Of a DNA stretch of 64,000 bases, positions 50,710-60,035 are shown piece after piece. Below the pieces are notes generated by a model. That model saw only the letters and a list, made by a program, of their open reading frames with translations. It made no database searches and had not been told where the DNA came from. The first letter of the stretch is position 1; every line of letters starts with the position of its first letter. The position numbers were made by a program, and so were the translations under genes. Origin of the DNA: Micromonospora sp. MP36 (GTDB lineage: Bacteria > Actinomycetota > Actinomycetes > Mycobacteriales > Micromonosporaceae); contig NZ_VSFA01000026.1 in NCBI RefSeq assembly GCF_008119785.1, positions 1-64,000 on the forward strand, in the 5' to 3' direction.

Positions 50710-53700
50710 TCACCGCAGGCCGTACGCCCGGATGATTTCCTGCTTGATGCTGAAGCCGGCGTCGGTCGTGGCGCTGGCCCGCACCGAGACGAAGCCGCCA
50801 GGCTGCTTCGCCAGCTTGAGTGCACCGTTCCACCAGCCGGCGTCCTTGCTGAGTGTCACCTGCTGCCAGGTGGCGCCGTCGTCGTACGACACCTCGAGGG
50901 TTACCGAGGTGACGTTGCCGGTGCTGGGGCCGCCGCCCGCCTGGGGGATCGGCTTGAGGCGGATCTGCTCGGTGGTGCCGGCCTGCACGTCACCGTGCAG
51001 GTCGGTGTCGAGGCGGTACTCCATCTGCAGCAGGGCGAACGGTTCGAACTTGTCCGACTCGTTGGAGCTGGAGACGAAGTCCCACTCGGTGTGCGTACGG
51101 GTCGACAGCCGCCACTGCTCGGCCGGGCGCGACGCGTCCAGCACCATGCGGTAGGGCAGGGTCCCGGCCGGCACCGACTGCCACTGCATGCTCGACGAGT
51201 ACTTGTTCTCGTACAGCTTCTGGTCGCCCTGGTAGAGCTTCAGGTTGGTCGGCACCGAGCCCCACTCCAGGTTGCCGCCGTGCTCCAGGCCATCACCGGA
51301 CGGGCTCCAGGCCTGCACGTTGATGGTCATGTAGTCGCGGTAGCGGCTGTTCTGCACCGCGAACGCCCGGTTGAACGCCGGACGGATCGCCGGGGCGAAC
51401 CAGTCCTGCCGGGTGGTGCTGCCCTTGGCGTACGTGTTGCGGTTGGCCGTGTCCGTCCAGGTGCCCTGAACGTGCGACTCGTGCCAGACCTGGCCCGGGG
51501 TGACCCACTCGGTACGGGTGGCGGGGTGCCACTCCCGCTCCGCGAAGCCGAGGGACGGGGTGAAGGTGACGTCGTACCGGTAGCCGCCGCCCTCCATGCC
51601 CTTCGTGATGTTGTAGTAGTGCGCATCGATCCGGGCGAGGTCCTGCTGGCTCGGGTGATAGGTGAGCGCCTTGTCCGGCACCTGCCCGGTGTAGTTTCGG
51701 GTCAGGTCGTAGACATAGCTCGCGTACGGCACCTGGTTAGTGATCAGGGGCAGCGTGCCGGTCTTGGCCAGGGCGATCAGTCGCGCTCCGGCGTCGCGGT
51801 GCACGGTGGCGACCGGGATCGGCGACGGGCCCACAACTTCGTTGAGCACGCCGACGCCGTCGTTGACGACCAGCAGCAGCTTCGCCCCGGCCGCCACGGC
51901 GGCGGCGGTACGGTCCTTGGCGCTGACCGCGTCGCTGCGCGTGACCACCACGGCCTTGCCCTTCGCGTCGAGCTTGGCGTACTCGCTCGCCGCACCGGTG
52001 CCCGCGTAGACCGCGGGCAGGGTTTCCCGGCCGGCGGTGACCGTGCTGCCCGGCTGGACCGTGACGTCCACGGGCGGCAGGCCCGGGACGTCCACGCTCA
52101 GCTGCGGCTCGCCCTTGCGCCACCGGGTGGCCATCGTGAACGACCCCTGGGTGACCTTCTCGGTCGGCGTGACGTAGAGGTCGTCGTACTTGATCGGCAC
52201 GATGAACCCGTCGCGGAAGCTGTCGCCGTTGGCGTACTTCACGGTGTAGTCGAGCTTGCGCTGTCGGTCCTGGCTCCGCTGCGGTGCGACGGTGTTCAGC
52301 AGGCGGGCCTTGCTCGCGTCCAGCACCACCTCGGCTCCGGAGCCGTCGAGCACGGTCTCCGGGTCCACCAGCAGGGCGAGGCCGAGCGAGTCGGCCTGCT
52401 CCCCGGGCACGTCCAGCGTCGACTCGACCGTGTAGGTGCCCGGCGGCATCCGCAACGTCATCTCACCGTCGACGTTGAGCACCCACGGGTAGAACTCGCC
52501 GGCCTTCTTGATCACGACGGTCGAGGCGGCGGGCTTGCCGTCCCGGCCGATCAGCTTGACCTTCAGGTCGTAGCGCTCGTCCTCCTTGAGCAGCCCCAGC
52601 GAGGTACGCGTGACGGCGGTGCCGGTGGCGGCGTCGGTGCCGACGAGGTAGCCGGTGAACTGGCCGGTCCCGGGCTTGGTCGGGTCCCCGGTGACCGGCA
52701 CGGTCGCGCTCCCGCCCGCGGGCACCGTCACCGAGGAGGCGCCCAGCGTGAACCGATCCGCACCGGTGATGGCAAGGTTGAGGGTCACCCCGGTGCTGCC
52801 CGAGTTGGTGAACGTCACCTGCTTGGTCACCGGGGCGTCGGTGGGCTCGTGCGGCCAGTCGAAGTTGCCGAAGAAGACCGAGCCGCTGGACCGGACGCCG
52901 GTACGTACGGCGGCGGCGACGTCGAGCCGGCCGGTGCCCACCTCGTACGGCGTGTATCCCGCGGCCAGCCCCTTAGCGCTGCTCATCAGCGCCTCCTTGA
53001 GCTGCGCGCCGGACCAGTCGGGGTGCCACTGGGCCAGGATCGCCGCGGCGCCCGACACGTGCGGGGTGGCCATGGAGGTGCCGCTGATCGTCCGGTACGG
53101 GCCGGAGCCGGTGGTCATCTGCTGCGAACGGGCGGCGGTGATGTCGACGCCGGGGGCGGTGATGTCCGGCTTGAGCCCGCCGCTGCGCACCAGCGGACCG
53201 GTGCTGGAGAAGTACGCCAACCGGTCCTGCTTGTCGACCGCGCCGACGGTCAGCGCGCTGGCGGCGGAGCTGGGCGTACCGATGCTCTGCGGCCCGGCGT
53301 TACCGGCGGCGATGACGAACAGCGTGCCGTACTGCGCGGACAGCGTGTCGACGGCGACCGCCATCGGGTCGGTCCCATCGGACAGCGTCGAGTCGCTCAG
53401 GCTCATGCTGACCACGTCCGCCCCGGACTCGGCCGCCCACTGCATGCCCGCGAGCACCCAGGAATCCTGGCCGAAACCGTCGTTGCTGAGCACCTTGCCG
53501 ACGATGAGGTCCGCGCCGGGCGCGACACCCTTGTACGAGCCGCCGGAGGCCGCGCCGGTCCCCACGATCGTCGAGGCGACGTGGGTGCCGTGCCCGTTGA
53601 CGTCGGAGGTGTCCTCGCCCGGCACGAAGCTGACCTTGCCGTCGATCTGGTCGACCAGGTCGGGGTGGCTGGCGTCGATCCCGGTGTCCAGCACCGCTAC

Positions 53701-54414
53701 CTTGACCCCGCGGCCGTCGTACCCGGCGGCCCACGCCTCCGGGGCACCGATCTGCGGCACGCTCTCCTTGAGGCTGGCGGTGACCCGACCATCCAGCCAG
53801 AGCTTCGCCATCCCGGCGCCGAGCGCCGGCCTGGACCCGGAGGCGACCGGCGCGACGGTGGTCCAGAAGGTACGGGCCTGCTTCTTGTCCGTCGCCAGCG
53901 CCGCGGCACCGACCTGCCGCAGGTCGCGGACCAGCTTCGTGCCCGGCGGGACGGCCGGCTTGGCCGCGCGCGCCGTTGCCGGCCCGTAGGTGGCGATGAG
54001 TGGGACGCTCGCGGTGTTCGCGTCGTCGTACCCCATCTCGATGAGGTCGGTGACGTTGAACAGCCGCCGGTCCAGTTTGTTGCTGGTCAGCAGGGGCAGT
54101 GCCTCGTCGGGCAGGACGAACAGGTCACCGCCGCTCTGCTGGAGGTGAACGCCGCCGGTGGCGTTGTCGGGCCGGTCGACATCGACCGTCTCCGCGCCGC
54201 CGACGGAGGTGGTCACCGTGACCACATCGCCGGTGATCAGGGTGATGGTGTGCGTGGACCTGGTGGCGGTCTTGGGGGCCGTACCGGGGCTTGCCGCGGT
54301 GGCGTGCGCCGGGATCGCGGCGAGGCCGCCGGCGATCAGTCCGGCCGCTGTCGCCGCGGCGAGCAACCGACGCCGGGCCCGGCCGGAACCAGCGGGCTGT
54401 AAGGGAGATGACAT
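50710..54414 (-). CDS. large secreted S8 subtilisin-family protease
   Basis: 1234 residues. The signal peptide ends near PAHATAASP. A propeptide spans to ~residue 215 (TITLITGDVVTVTT start). The peptidase S8 domain has Asp243 (VAVLDTGID), His275 (NGHGTHVAS) and Ser447 (SGTSMATPH), with FVIAAGNAGP for the oxyanion Asn. An Fn3-like beta domain follows (PVTKQVTFTNSGSTG), then a PA-type domain near 800-900 (AKLLLVVNDGVGVL) and a long C-terminal beta region. It is typical of actinobacterial extracellular subtilases. The TrmB/LuxR-type regulator lies just downstream on the same strand. Confidence 0.93.
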   Translation of the reverse strand: MSSPLQPAGSGRARRRLLAAATAAGLIAGGLAAIPAHATAASPGTAPKTATRSTHTITLITGDVVTVTTSVGGAETVDVDRPDNATGGVHLQQSGGDLFVLPDEALPLLTSNKLDRRLFNVTDLIEMGYDDANTASVPLIATYGPATARAAKPAVPPGTKLVRDLRQVGAAALATDKKQARTFWTTVAPVASGSRPALGAGMAKLWLDGRVTASLKESVPQIGAPEAWAAGYDGRGVKVAVLDTGIDASHPDLVDQIDGKVSFVPGEDTSDVNGHGTHVASTIVGTGAASGGSYKGVAPGADLIVGKVLSNDGFGQDSWVLAGMQWAAESGADVVSMSLSDSTLSDGTDPMAVAVDTLSAQYGTLFVIAAGNAGPQSIGTPSSAASALTVGAVDKQDRLAYFSSTGPLVRSGGLKPDITAPGVDITAARSQQMTTGSGPYRTISGTSMATPHVSGAAAILAQWHPDWSGAQLKEALMSSAKGLAAGYTPYEVGTGRLDVAAAVRTGVRSSGSVFFGNFDWPHEPTDAPVTKQVTFTNSGSTGVTLNLAITGADRFTLGASSVTVPAGGSATVPVTGDPTKPGTGQFTGYLVGTDAATGTAVTRTSLGLLKEDERYDLKVKLIGRDGKPAASTVVIKKAGEFYPWVLNVDGEMTLRMPPGTYTVESTLDVPGEQADSLGLALLVDPETVLDGSGAEVVLDASKARLLNTVAPQRSQDRQRKLDYTVKYANGDSFRDGFIVPIKYDDLYVTPTEKVTQGSFTMATRWRKGEPQLSVDVPGLPPVDVTVQPGSTVTAGRETLPAVYAGTGAASEYAKLDAKGKAVVVTRSDAVSAKDRTAAAVAAGAKLLLVVNDGVGVLNEVVGPSPIPVATVHRDAGARLIALAKTGTLPLITNQVPYASYVYDLTRNYTGQVPDKALTYHPSQQDLARIDAHYYNITKGMEGGGYRYDVTFTPSLGFAEREWHPATRTEWVTPGQVWHESHVQGTWTDTANRNTYAKGSTTRQDWFAPAIRPAFNRAFAVQNSRYRDYMTINVQAWSPSGDGLEHGGNLEWGSVPTNLKLYQGDQKLYENKYSSSMQWQSVPAGTLPYRMVLDASRPAEQWRLSTRTHTEWDFVSSSNESDKFEPFALLQMEYRLDTDLHGDVQAGTTEQIRLKPIPQAGGGPSTGNVTSVTLEVSYDDGATWQQVTLSKDAGWWNGALKLAKQPGGFVSVRASATTDAGFSIKQEIIRAYGLR

Positions 54415-54526
54415 GCGAAAGTTTCTATCGCTGCCGTCGCAGCCCGGTGAATAGTTGTCGCTGGCGGAGTCGCGCCAGGGCGTTACTCCGCCACGAGCAG
54501 ACGCCGCTGCTGGACGGTGGAGGAGG

Positions 54527-55207
54527 TCACCGTCGCGCCACTTCCGCCCGGTCGGTGTCGGCGGCCTTGTGTCGCGAACGGAGCAGTTGGATGCCGATGG
54601 GTAGGACGGAGACCACGACGATGCCGACGAGTATGACCTCGATGTTGGACTTGACGAAGGTGATCTGGCCGAGGAAGTAGCCGAGGACGGTGACGCCCAC
54701 CCCCCACAGCACCCCGCCGAGGAGGTTGAAGATCAGGAACGTCCGGTAGTGCATGCGGGAGACGCCGGCGATGATCGGGGTGAAGGTACGCACGATGGGC
54801 ACGAACCGGGCCAGCACGATCGACCGGGCACCGTACCGGGCGAAGAACTGGTTGGCCCGCTGCACGTTCTCCTGCCGGAACAGCCGCGAGTCGGGTCGGC
54901 GGAACAGGCTCGGGCCGACCCGCCTGCCGAACAGGTAGCCCACCTGATCGCCGGCGACGGCGGCGACCGCCACCAGCAGGCAGAGCAGCCACAGCGGCAG
55001 GTGCAGGTAACGGCCGTCGGCGACGAGCAGCCCGGCGGTGAACAGCAGCGAGTCGCCGGGGAGGAAGAACCCGATCAGCAGGCCGGACTCGGCGAAGACC
55101 ACCGCCAGGATGCCGATCAGCCCGAAGCTGGAGATCAGCCACTCCGGGTTGAGGACGGCGGGACCCGCTGCGAGCAGCGGCTGGGGCACTGACACGGGCA
55201 CCTCCAT
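54527..55207 (-). CDS. DedA-family membrane protein
   Basis: 226 residues from ATG 55207. DedA signatures: FAESGLLIGFFLPGDSLLFT, GDQVGYLFGRRVGPSLF, FFARYGARSIVLARFVPIVR (the conserved arginine pair), FTPIIAGVSRMHYRTFLIFN and LGGVLWGVGVTVLGYFLGQI. DedA proteins are inner-membrane flippase-like proteins linked to undecaprenyl-phosphate recycling and envelope homeostasis. The neighbouring PAP2 gene (20 bases upstream) fits that role. Confidence 0.92.
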   Translation of the reverse strand: MEVPVSVPQPLLAAGPAVLNPEWLISSFGLIGILAVVFAESGLLIGFFLPGDSLLFTAGLLVADGRYLHLPLWLLCLLVAVAAVAGDQVGYLFGRRVGPSLFRRPDSRLFRQENVQRANQFFARYGARSIVLARFVPIVRTFTPIIAGVSRMHYRTFLIFNLLGGVLWGVGVTVLGYFLGQITFVKSNIEVILVGIVVVSVLPIGIQLLRSRHKAADTDRAEVARR

Positions 55208-55227
55208 GAGGGGCAGGGAACGGGCGA

Positions 55228-55776
55228 CTATTGACCGACGGTCGGACGCGGACGCCGCTGCTGCGCCCACCGGTCGTACGCCCGACCGCCGGCGTGGACG
55301 ACGGCGACCGCGGCGGCGGCGATGAACACCGCGGCGAGAATGTCCGCCGGGTAGTGCACCCCCGCCCAGATCCGGGCGAATCCGACGACGGCGGCCAACA
55401 CTGTCAGCGCTACCCCCCACCGCCGGGACAGAAACGCCCCCACCGCGAACGCCGCCGCGAACGCCGCCGTGGCGTGGTCGCTGGGCAGCGACGGCCCCGC
55501 GGCGTGCGGGATCAACTGGTGGACCGAGTGGGTCTGGAACGGTCGCACCTCGGTGCTGACGGCGGCGACGACCTGCCCGGCCACGAAGGCCACCGCGAGC
55601 GCCGCCGCGACCCGCACGACGGCGGCCGGTCGGGCCCGAAGGGCGCGCAGCACGGGCACCGCCGCCACGACGCCGAGGACGAAGATCAGCCACACCGCCG
55701 ACCATTCGAAGATGTCGTCGATCGTGTCGCTGCGCCCGGCTGCGGCGTTGATCAGCTCGAACAGGTGGTAGTTCAT
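55228..55776 (-). CDS. PAP2-family phosphatase, probable undecaprenyl-diphosphatase
   Basis: 182 residues with about five membrane helices. The acid-phosphatase motifs are VSTEVRPFQTH (KxxxxxxRP-like, with Lys replaced), PSLPSDHATAAFA (PSGH-type as PSDH, usual in BcrC) and ARIWAGVHYPADI (SRxxxxxHxxxD-like). BcrC-type enzymes remove phosphate from undecaprenyl diphosphate outside the membrane. It sits in one direction with DedA and a two-component system, suggesting an envelope-stress block. Confidence 0.87.
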   Translation of the reverse strand: MNYHLFELINAAAGRSDTIDDIFEWSAVWLIFVLGVVAAVPVLRALRARPAAVVRVAAALAVAFVAGQVVAAVSTEVRPFQTHSVHQLIPHAAGPSLPSDHATAAFAAAFAVGAFLSRRWGVALTVLAAVVGFARIWAGVHYPADILAAVFIAAAAVAVVHAGGRAYDRWAQQRRPRPTVGQ

Positions 55777-55868
55777 CGCACAACGCTTCCTGGTCAACCC
55801 GGCTCCCCCGCACGGCCGGCTGCCGCCAGCCTGCCCGCCGGCCCCTGAGAGGAGCCTGAAACGGCCGG

Positions 55869-57296
55869 TCAGTGCGCGGTACGGCTGAGCGGCAGGAGGA
55901 CGCGGACGGTCATGCCCGGCCCCGGCACCACCTGCACCGTTCCGCCGTGCGCCGCGATGATCTCCCGGGTGATCGGCAGTCCGAGGCCGCTTCCGCCGTC
56001 CGCGCGGGCACGGCTGTCGTCCAGCCGGACGAACCGGTCGAAGATGCGTTCCCGCTGGTCCTCGGGGACACCCGGCCCGTCGTCGCCAACCTCGACGCAA
56101 CCCCACCCGTCATGTACCGAAACCTCCAACGAGACCTGGGAGCGCGCATGTCGGGCGGCGTTGTCGGTCAGGTTGCGCAGGGCCCGGCTGAGGTCGTGGG
56201 CATCGCCGGCGACCCGCACCGGGGCGAGATGGGCGCGGACGGTCAGGTCGGGCCGGCGGGCGGCGATCCGGCTCCGCTCGGTGTAGGCAAGGTCGTCCAG
56301 GTCGACGTCGTCGTGTCGGCGGGTGGGTCCGTGCTCGTCGATGCGCGCGAGCAGCAGAAGGTCGGACACGAGGCGGCCGAGGCGTTCGGCCTCGTCGCGC
56401 AGCAGCCCGACCAACTCCGGGGTGGTGCCGGTCAGCGGGGCCAGCGCCAGCCGGTCCAGGCCGGCCTGCAGGGTGGCCAGCGGGCTGCGCAGCTCGTGGC
56501 TGGCGTCGGCGACGAACCGCCGCTGGCTGGCCGCCGCCGTGTCCAGCCGGTCGAGCATGCTGTTCATCGTCTCGGCGAGCGCCGCCACCTCGTCGTGCGC
56601 GGTCGGTACCGGAACCCGGGCGTGCAGGTCGCGGGCGGTGATGCCGGCGACCCGGCGACGGATCGCCTCGACCGCCTGCAGCGATCGACCGACGAACAGG
56701 AAGACCGCCGCGCCGACCACGAGCAGCATCGGTGGCAGTCCGGCGGCCAGGATGGCGGCGACCGCCTCCGTGCTCTCGTTCACCGGGCGCAGCGACTGCG
56801 CCACCAGCACGATCGTCGTACCTGAGCCGACGGCAACCCCCTCGGCGACGACCCGGTACGGGTCCTCGTCCGCGAACGGCAGCATCCGCTGCTCGTGCAG
56901 CACCTCGCCGGGGCGGGGGCGCAGCGGGGACAGCGGCGCGGCGCCGGCGAGCGCGGCCGACGCGGCCTCAACCCGACCGGAGGTGCCGAGGATCTGCACC
57001 AGGGTCTGCTCCCCTGGGCTGGGCTTCAAGGTCTGGGCGATCGCCGTCTGGTCGCCGGCCGCCACCGCCGAGGCCACCTCGGCGGCGCGCTGCCGGGCGG
57101 CGGCGTCCACGTTGCCGGCGAGGTCCGCCCGGGCCACGTAGACGAACGCCGCCGCCCCGACGGCGAAGGCCAACGCCACCACCACCGCGGCGGCCAACGC
57201 CGAACGCAGGCGTACCCCCAGGCGGCTGCGCACCCACCGAACCGTGCGCCGGAACGACCCGCGTGCCATGACAGTGCTGCCCCCGTCAGCCGCCAT
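55869..57296 (-). CDS. membrane sensor histidine kinase (EnvZ/OmpR-type)
   Basis: 475 residues. Two membrane helices (ALAAAVVVALAFAVGAAAFV and LPPMLLVVGAAVFLFVGRSL) flank an extracytoplasmic sensor of ~130 residues. A HAMP domain follows (VAGITARDLHARVPV), then the H-box RRFVADASHELRSPL with His267, the N-box NLTDNAARHARS and the G-boxes VGDDGPGVPED and GGSGLGLPITREII. It phosphorylates the upstream response regulator (57286-57963). ATG 57296 overlaps that gene's stop; ATG 57269 is an alternative. Confidence 0.93.
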   Translation of the reverse strand: MAADGGSTVMARGSFRRTVRWVRSRLGVRLRSALAAAVVVALAFAVGAAAFVYVARADLAGNVDAAARQRAAEVASAVAAGDQTAIAQTLKPSPGEQTLVQILGTSGRVEAASAALAGAAPLSPLRPRPGEVLHEQRMLPFADEDPYRVVAEGVAVGSGTTIVLVAQSLRPVNESTEAVAAILAAGLPPMLLVVGAAVFLFVGRSLQAVEAIRRRVAGITARDLHARVPVPTAHDEVAALAETMNSMLDRLDTAAASQRRFVADASHELRSPLATLQAGLDRLALAPLTGTTPELVGLLRDEAERLGRLVSDLLLLARIDEHGPTRRHDDVDLDDLAYTERSRIAARRPDLTVRAHLAPVRVAGDAHDLSRALRNLTDNAARHARSQVSLEVSVHDGWGCVEVGDDGPGVPEDQRERIFDRFVRLDDSRARADGGSGLGLPITREIIAAHGGTVQVVPGPGMTVRVLLPLSRTAH

Positions 57297-57963
57297 CGGA
57301 CGCCAACCGGTACCCCATCCCCCGCTCGGTCTGGATGGCCGACCGGCCGAACGGCTGGTCGATCTTGCGGCGCAGGTAGCCGATGTACACCTCGACGATG
57401 TTGGGGTCGCCGTCGAAGTGGGCGTCCCAGACGTTCTCGATGATCTGGGTCTTGGACACCACGTCCCCGCGATGACGCATGAGGAACTCCAGCAACGCGA
57501 ACTCGCGGGCGGTGACCCGGACCGGTTGTCCCGCCCGGGCGACCAGCCGCCGCGCGGGATCCAGCGTCAGGTCACCGGCGGCCAGGACGACCGGGCGCGC
57601 GGGGGCGCCCCGGCGGACCAGGGCGCGGAGCCGGGCCACCAGCACCACGAAGGAGAACGGTTTGGTCAGGTAGTCGTCGGCGCCGAGGTCGAGGGCGTCG
57701 GCCTGGTCGTACTCGCCCTCCTTCGCGGTCAACATCAGCACGGGGGTCCACACCCCGCGAGAGCGCAGTTGGCGGCACACCTCGTAGCCGCTGAGGCCGG
57801 GCAGCATGATGTCGAGTACGACGACGTCGTAGGTGTTCTCGCTGGCCGCCCAGAGCCCGCCGGGGCCGGTGTGCTGCACATCCACGGCCAGCCCCTCGTC
57901 GACCAGCCCCGCGCGGATCACCTCCGCCAGGGCGGTCTCGTCCTCGACGACCAGCACTCGCAC
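57286..57963 (-). CDS. OmpR/PhoB-family response regulator
   Basis: 225 residues from GTG 57963, with GGAGGGG 5 bases upstream. The receiver domain has the acidic pair E7-D8, phospho-acceptor Asp51 (VVVLDIMLPG), Thr in LMLTAKEGEY and Lys in DDYLTKPFS. The winged helix follows (VTAREFALLEFLMRHRGDVV, VEVYIGYLRRKID). It is coupled to the downstream kinase gene and is likely to control the envelope genes around it. Confidence 0.93.
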   Translation of the reverse strand: MRVLVVEDETALAEVIRAGLVDEGLAVDVQHTGPGGLWAASENTYDVVVLDIMLPGLSGYEVCRQLRSRGVWTPVLMLTAKEGEYDQADALDLGADDYLTKPFSFVVLVARLRALVRRGAPARPVVLAAGDLTLDPARRLVARAGQPVRVTAREFALLEFLMRHRGDVVSKTQIIENVWDAHFDGDPNIVEVYIGYLRRKIDQPFGRSAIQTERGMGYRLASDGG

Positions 57964-58061
57964 CGGTTCCCCTCCCATCCCCTCCGCAGACCCGCGGTTC
58001 CCCATTGGGTCGGCGTCGCCGTCGCCGACCCAGGCACGGCGGGAGGCGGCGACGCCGGCGC

Positions 58062-58883
58062 TCACCGCCGCGCTGCCAAGTCCTTCTCGCCGCGCGTGAG
58101 AAGCGGTAGTGGCGCGTCCCGCTTCGTCACGCCCAGGTAGCTGACCAGGACAACGATCGTGGCCAGGAACAGACCGCTGGTGGTCACGGGGCCGACCCCG
58201 AGGCCCCCGTCGTCGCGCCCCTGCGAGAGGTAGTCACCGAGCGACGCGCCGAGCGGGCGGGTCAGCACGTAGGCGATCCAGAACGCCAGGATCGGGTTCA
58301 GCCACGACCAAGCGTACGCCGCCCCGACCACGGCGATCAGCGCGGCGAAGATCAGCCCGGACCGCCAGTAGCCCAGGTCGAAGCCCTCGGACAGCAGATC
58401 GCCGGCTGCGGTGCCGAGCGCGAAGGTGAACAGGATCGCCGCCCAGTAGAAACTCTCCCGGCGGGCGGTGACGATCGAGTGGATGGACAGGGTGCCCTCG
58501 CTGCGGTACCAGACGGTGAAGGTGATGCCGAGGGCCACGGCGAACACCGCGGTGCTCACCTCGAGCGGGACGCCGAGGCCGTCGGTCAGGTTGTCCGTGA
58601 TCAGCGTGCCGACGATGCTGACCAGCACCACCGCCAACCAGTAGACCCCCGCCACGTAGCGCCGGGTCCGGAACTGCCAGACGAGCACCGCGACCAGCGC
58701 GACGGTCATGACGAGCGTGGTGCCGGTCAGGCCGAGATGAAGGTCGACGTTGAGAAAGTCCGCCGCCGTCTCGCCCACCGTGGTCGAGAGGACCTTGATG
58801 ACCCAGAAGTAGACCGTGACCTCGGGAACCTTGTTGAGCATCTGCCGCATTTGCGGCGACTCGTACCGTTTGTTGATTGTCAT
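58062..58883 (-). CDS. COG4705-type multi-pass membrane protein
   Basis: 273 residues with about eight membrane helices. The N-terminal signature is LNKVPEVTVYFWVIKVLSTT VGE (Lys/Thr/Glu in helix 1). An internal pseudo-repeat follows (FYWAAILFTFALGTAAGDLL), then NPILAFWIAYVLTRPLGASL and a C-terminal LGVTKRD. These membrane-anchored proteins are uncharacterised and often lie beside two-component systems, as here. The role is unknown. Confidence 0.82.
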   Translation of the reverse strand: MTINKRYESPQMRQMLNKVPEVTVYFWVIKVLSTTVGETAADFLNVDLHLGLTGTTLVMTVALVAVLVWQFRTRRYVAGVYWLAVVLVSIVGTLITDNLTDGLGVPLEVSTAVFAVALGITFTVWYRSEGTLSIHSIVTARRESFYWAAILFTFALGTAAGDLLSEGFDLGYWRSGLIFAALIAVVGAAYAWSWLNPILAFWIAYVLTRPLGASLGDYLSQGRDDGGLGVGPVTTSGLFLATIVVLVSYLGVTKRDAPLPLLTRGEKDLAARR

Positions 58884-59070
58884 GTGCCGCAAACTTCCAC
58901 GCCCAGCCTGAGAGCAGGCTGAAGCCCGGCCCGGGAGGTCGTGGGTCCACCGGCCCGAGCCCGGCCAGGGCGAACCCCACGACGACGATGAGCAGGTAGC
59001 GCCGGTCGGCGACCCGCTCGCAGCGGTGCGCGGGGCCGCGGCAAGCCGGCCGAGCAACTAGGTTGCGGTC

Positions 59071-59676
59071 ATGGACTTTCAGGATGTGGTCCGGCGGCGA
59101 CGCATGGTGCGCAGCTATGACCCGGATCGGCCGGTTCCCCCCGAGGTCGTCGAGCGCATCGTCCACAACGGGCTGCGGGCGCCGTCGGCGGGTTTCTCCC
59201 AGGGCTGGGGCTTCCTGGTGCTCGACAACCCGGCCGACATCGCACGGTTCCGGGACGCCGTACGGCCCGACGACGGGCCCGAGAACTGGTTCGCGGCGCG
59301 GGTCGAGTCGCCACTGCTGATCGTTCCCCACTCGAACAAGGACGCCTACCTGGACCGCTACGCCCAGCCCGACAAGGGCTTCGTCGATCGGTCGGACGCC
59401 TGGTGGCCCGCCCCCTACTGGGACATCGACACCGGAATGGCGTCCCTGCTGATGCTGCTGACCGCGGTCGACGCCGGGCTGGGCGCCTGTTTCTTCGGCA
59501 TGCCGGTGGACCGGATCGCGGCGTACCGCGAGGCGTTCGGGGTGCCGCCGCGGTTCACCCCGATCGGCGCGATCTCGATCGGCTACAGCGACGAGCCGCC
59601 CCGTGACCTCCGCAACCGGCGCCGGCCGGTCGACGAGGTCGTGCACCGGGGCCGGTGGAGCCACCCGGCGGAATAG
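59071..59676 (+). CDS. nitroreductase-family FMN-dependent oxidoreductase
   Basis: 201 residues. The nitroreductase start FQDVVRRRRMVRSYDPDRPV includes the FMN-phosphate-binding Arg cluster. GLRAPSAGFSQGWGFLVLDN is the second signature, and MLLTAVDAGLGACFFGMPVD the third. These are dimeric flavoenzymes reducing nitro groups or quinones with NAD(P)H. It is monocistronic and convergent with the DUF1905 gene. The natural substrate is unknown. Confidence 0.88.
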   Translation: MDFQDVVRRRRMVRSYDPDRPVPPEVVERIVHNGLRAPSAGFSQGWGFLVLDNPADIARFRDAVRPDDGPENWFAARVESPLLIVPHSNKDAYLDRYAQPDKGFVDRSDAWWPAPYWDIDTGMASLLMLLTAVDAGLGACFFGMPVDRIAAYREAFGVPPRFTPIGAISIGYSDEPPRDLRNRRRPVDEVVHRGRWSHPAE

Positions 59677-59743
59677 CCGCCGCTAGGGCAGCGGCGACGG
59701 CGGCGCAGTGCGGGCGAGCTGAGCAGCCCGCACCCGCCGCCGG

Positions 59744-60031
59744 TCACACGTCGACGGTGAGGCGGACGGTCACCACCTCGCCCACCTCGATCCCCTCGGC
59801 CTTCCGTACCGACGCCTTCACCGGCACGAGGTACCGCCCGTCCTTCGGGAACAGCGACGTCCGCCAGCCGGTGGCGCCGACGCGCGCCGCGACCGGAATC
59901 ATCCCCCAGCCGTACGTCACCGAGGGGGACGCCGCTTCCAGCTCACCGCACTGCTCGTCGGGGACGGTGACGAAGTGCCACGGCGCGGGCCCCCGCCAGA
60001 ACCACAGCTCGCCGCTGAACTCCAGATCCAT
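59744..60031 (-). CDS. DUF1905-domain protein
   Basis: 95 residues covering one DUF1905 domain: FSGELWFWRGPAPWHFVTVP, GWGMIPVAARVGATGWRTSL, FPKDGRYLVPVKASVRKAEG and VVTVRLTVDV. It is a small beta-barrel-like cytoplasmic protein of unknown function, usually beside YdeI-like proteins. It lies 4 bases after the DUF998 gene, so the two are probably cotranscribed. Confidence 0.88.
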   Translation of the reverse strand: MDLEFSGELWFWRGPAPWHFVTVPDEQCGELEAASPSVTYGWGMIPVAARVGATGWRTSLFPKDGRYLVPVKASVRKAEGIEVGEVVTVRLTVDV

Positions 60032-60035
60032 CCGG

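Noticed and set aside
50623..54402. A 1259-codon open frame opposite the subtilase
   Set aside because: It mirrors the subtilase codons; the composition is Arg/Gly/Val/His-rich with no domain, so it is a shadow of the real gene.
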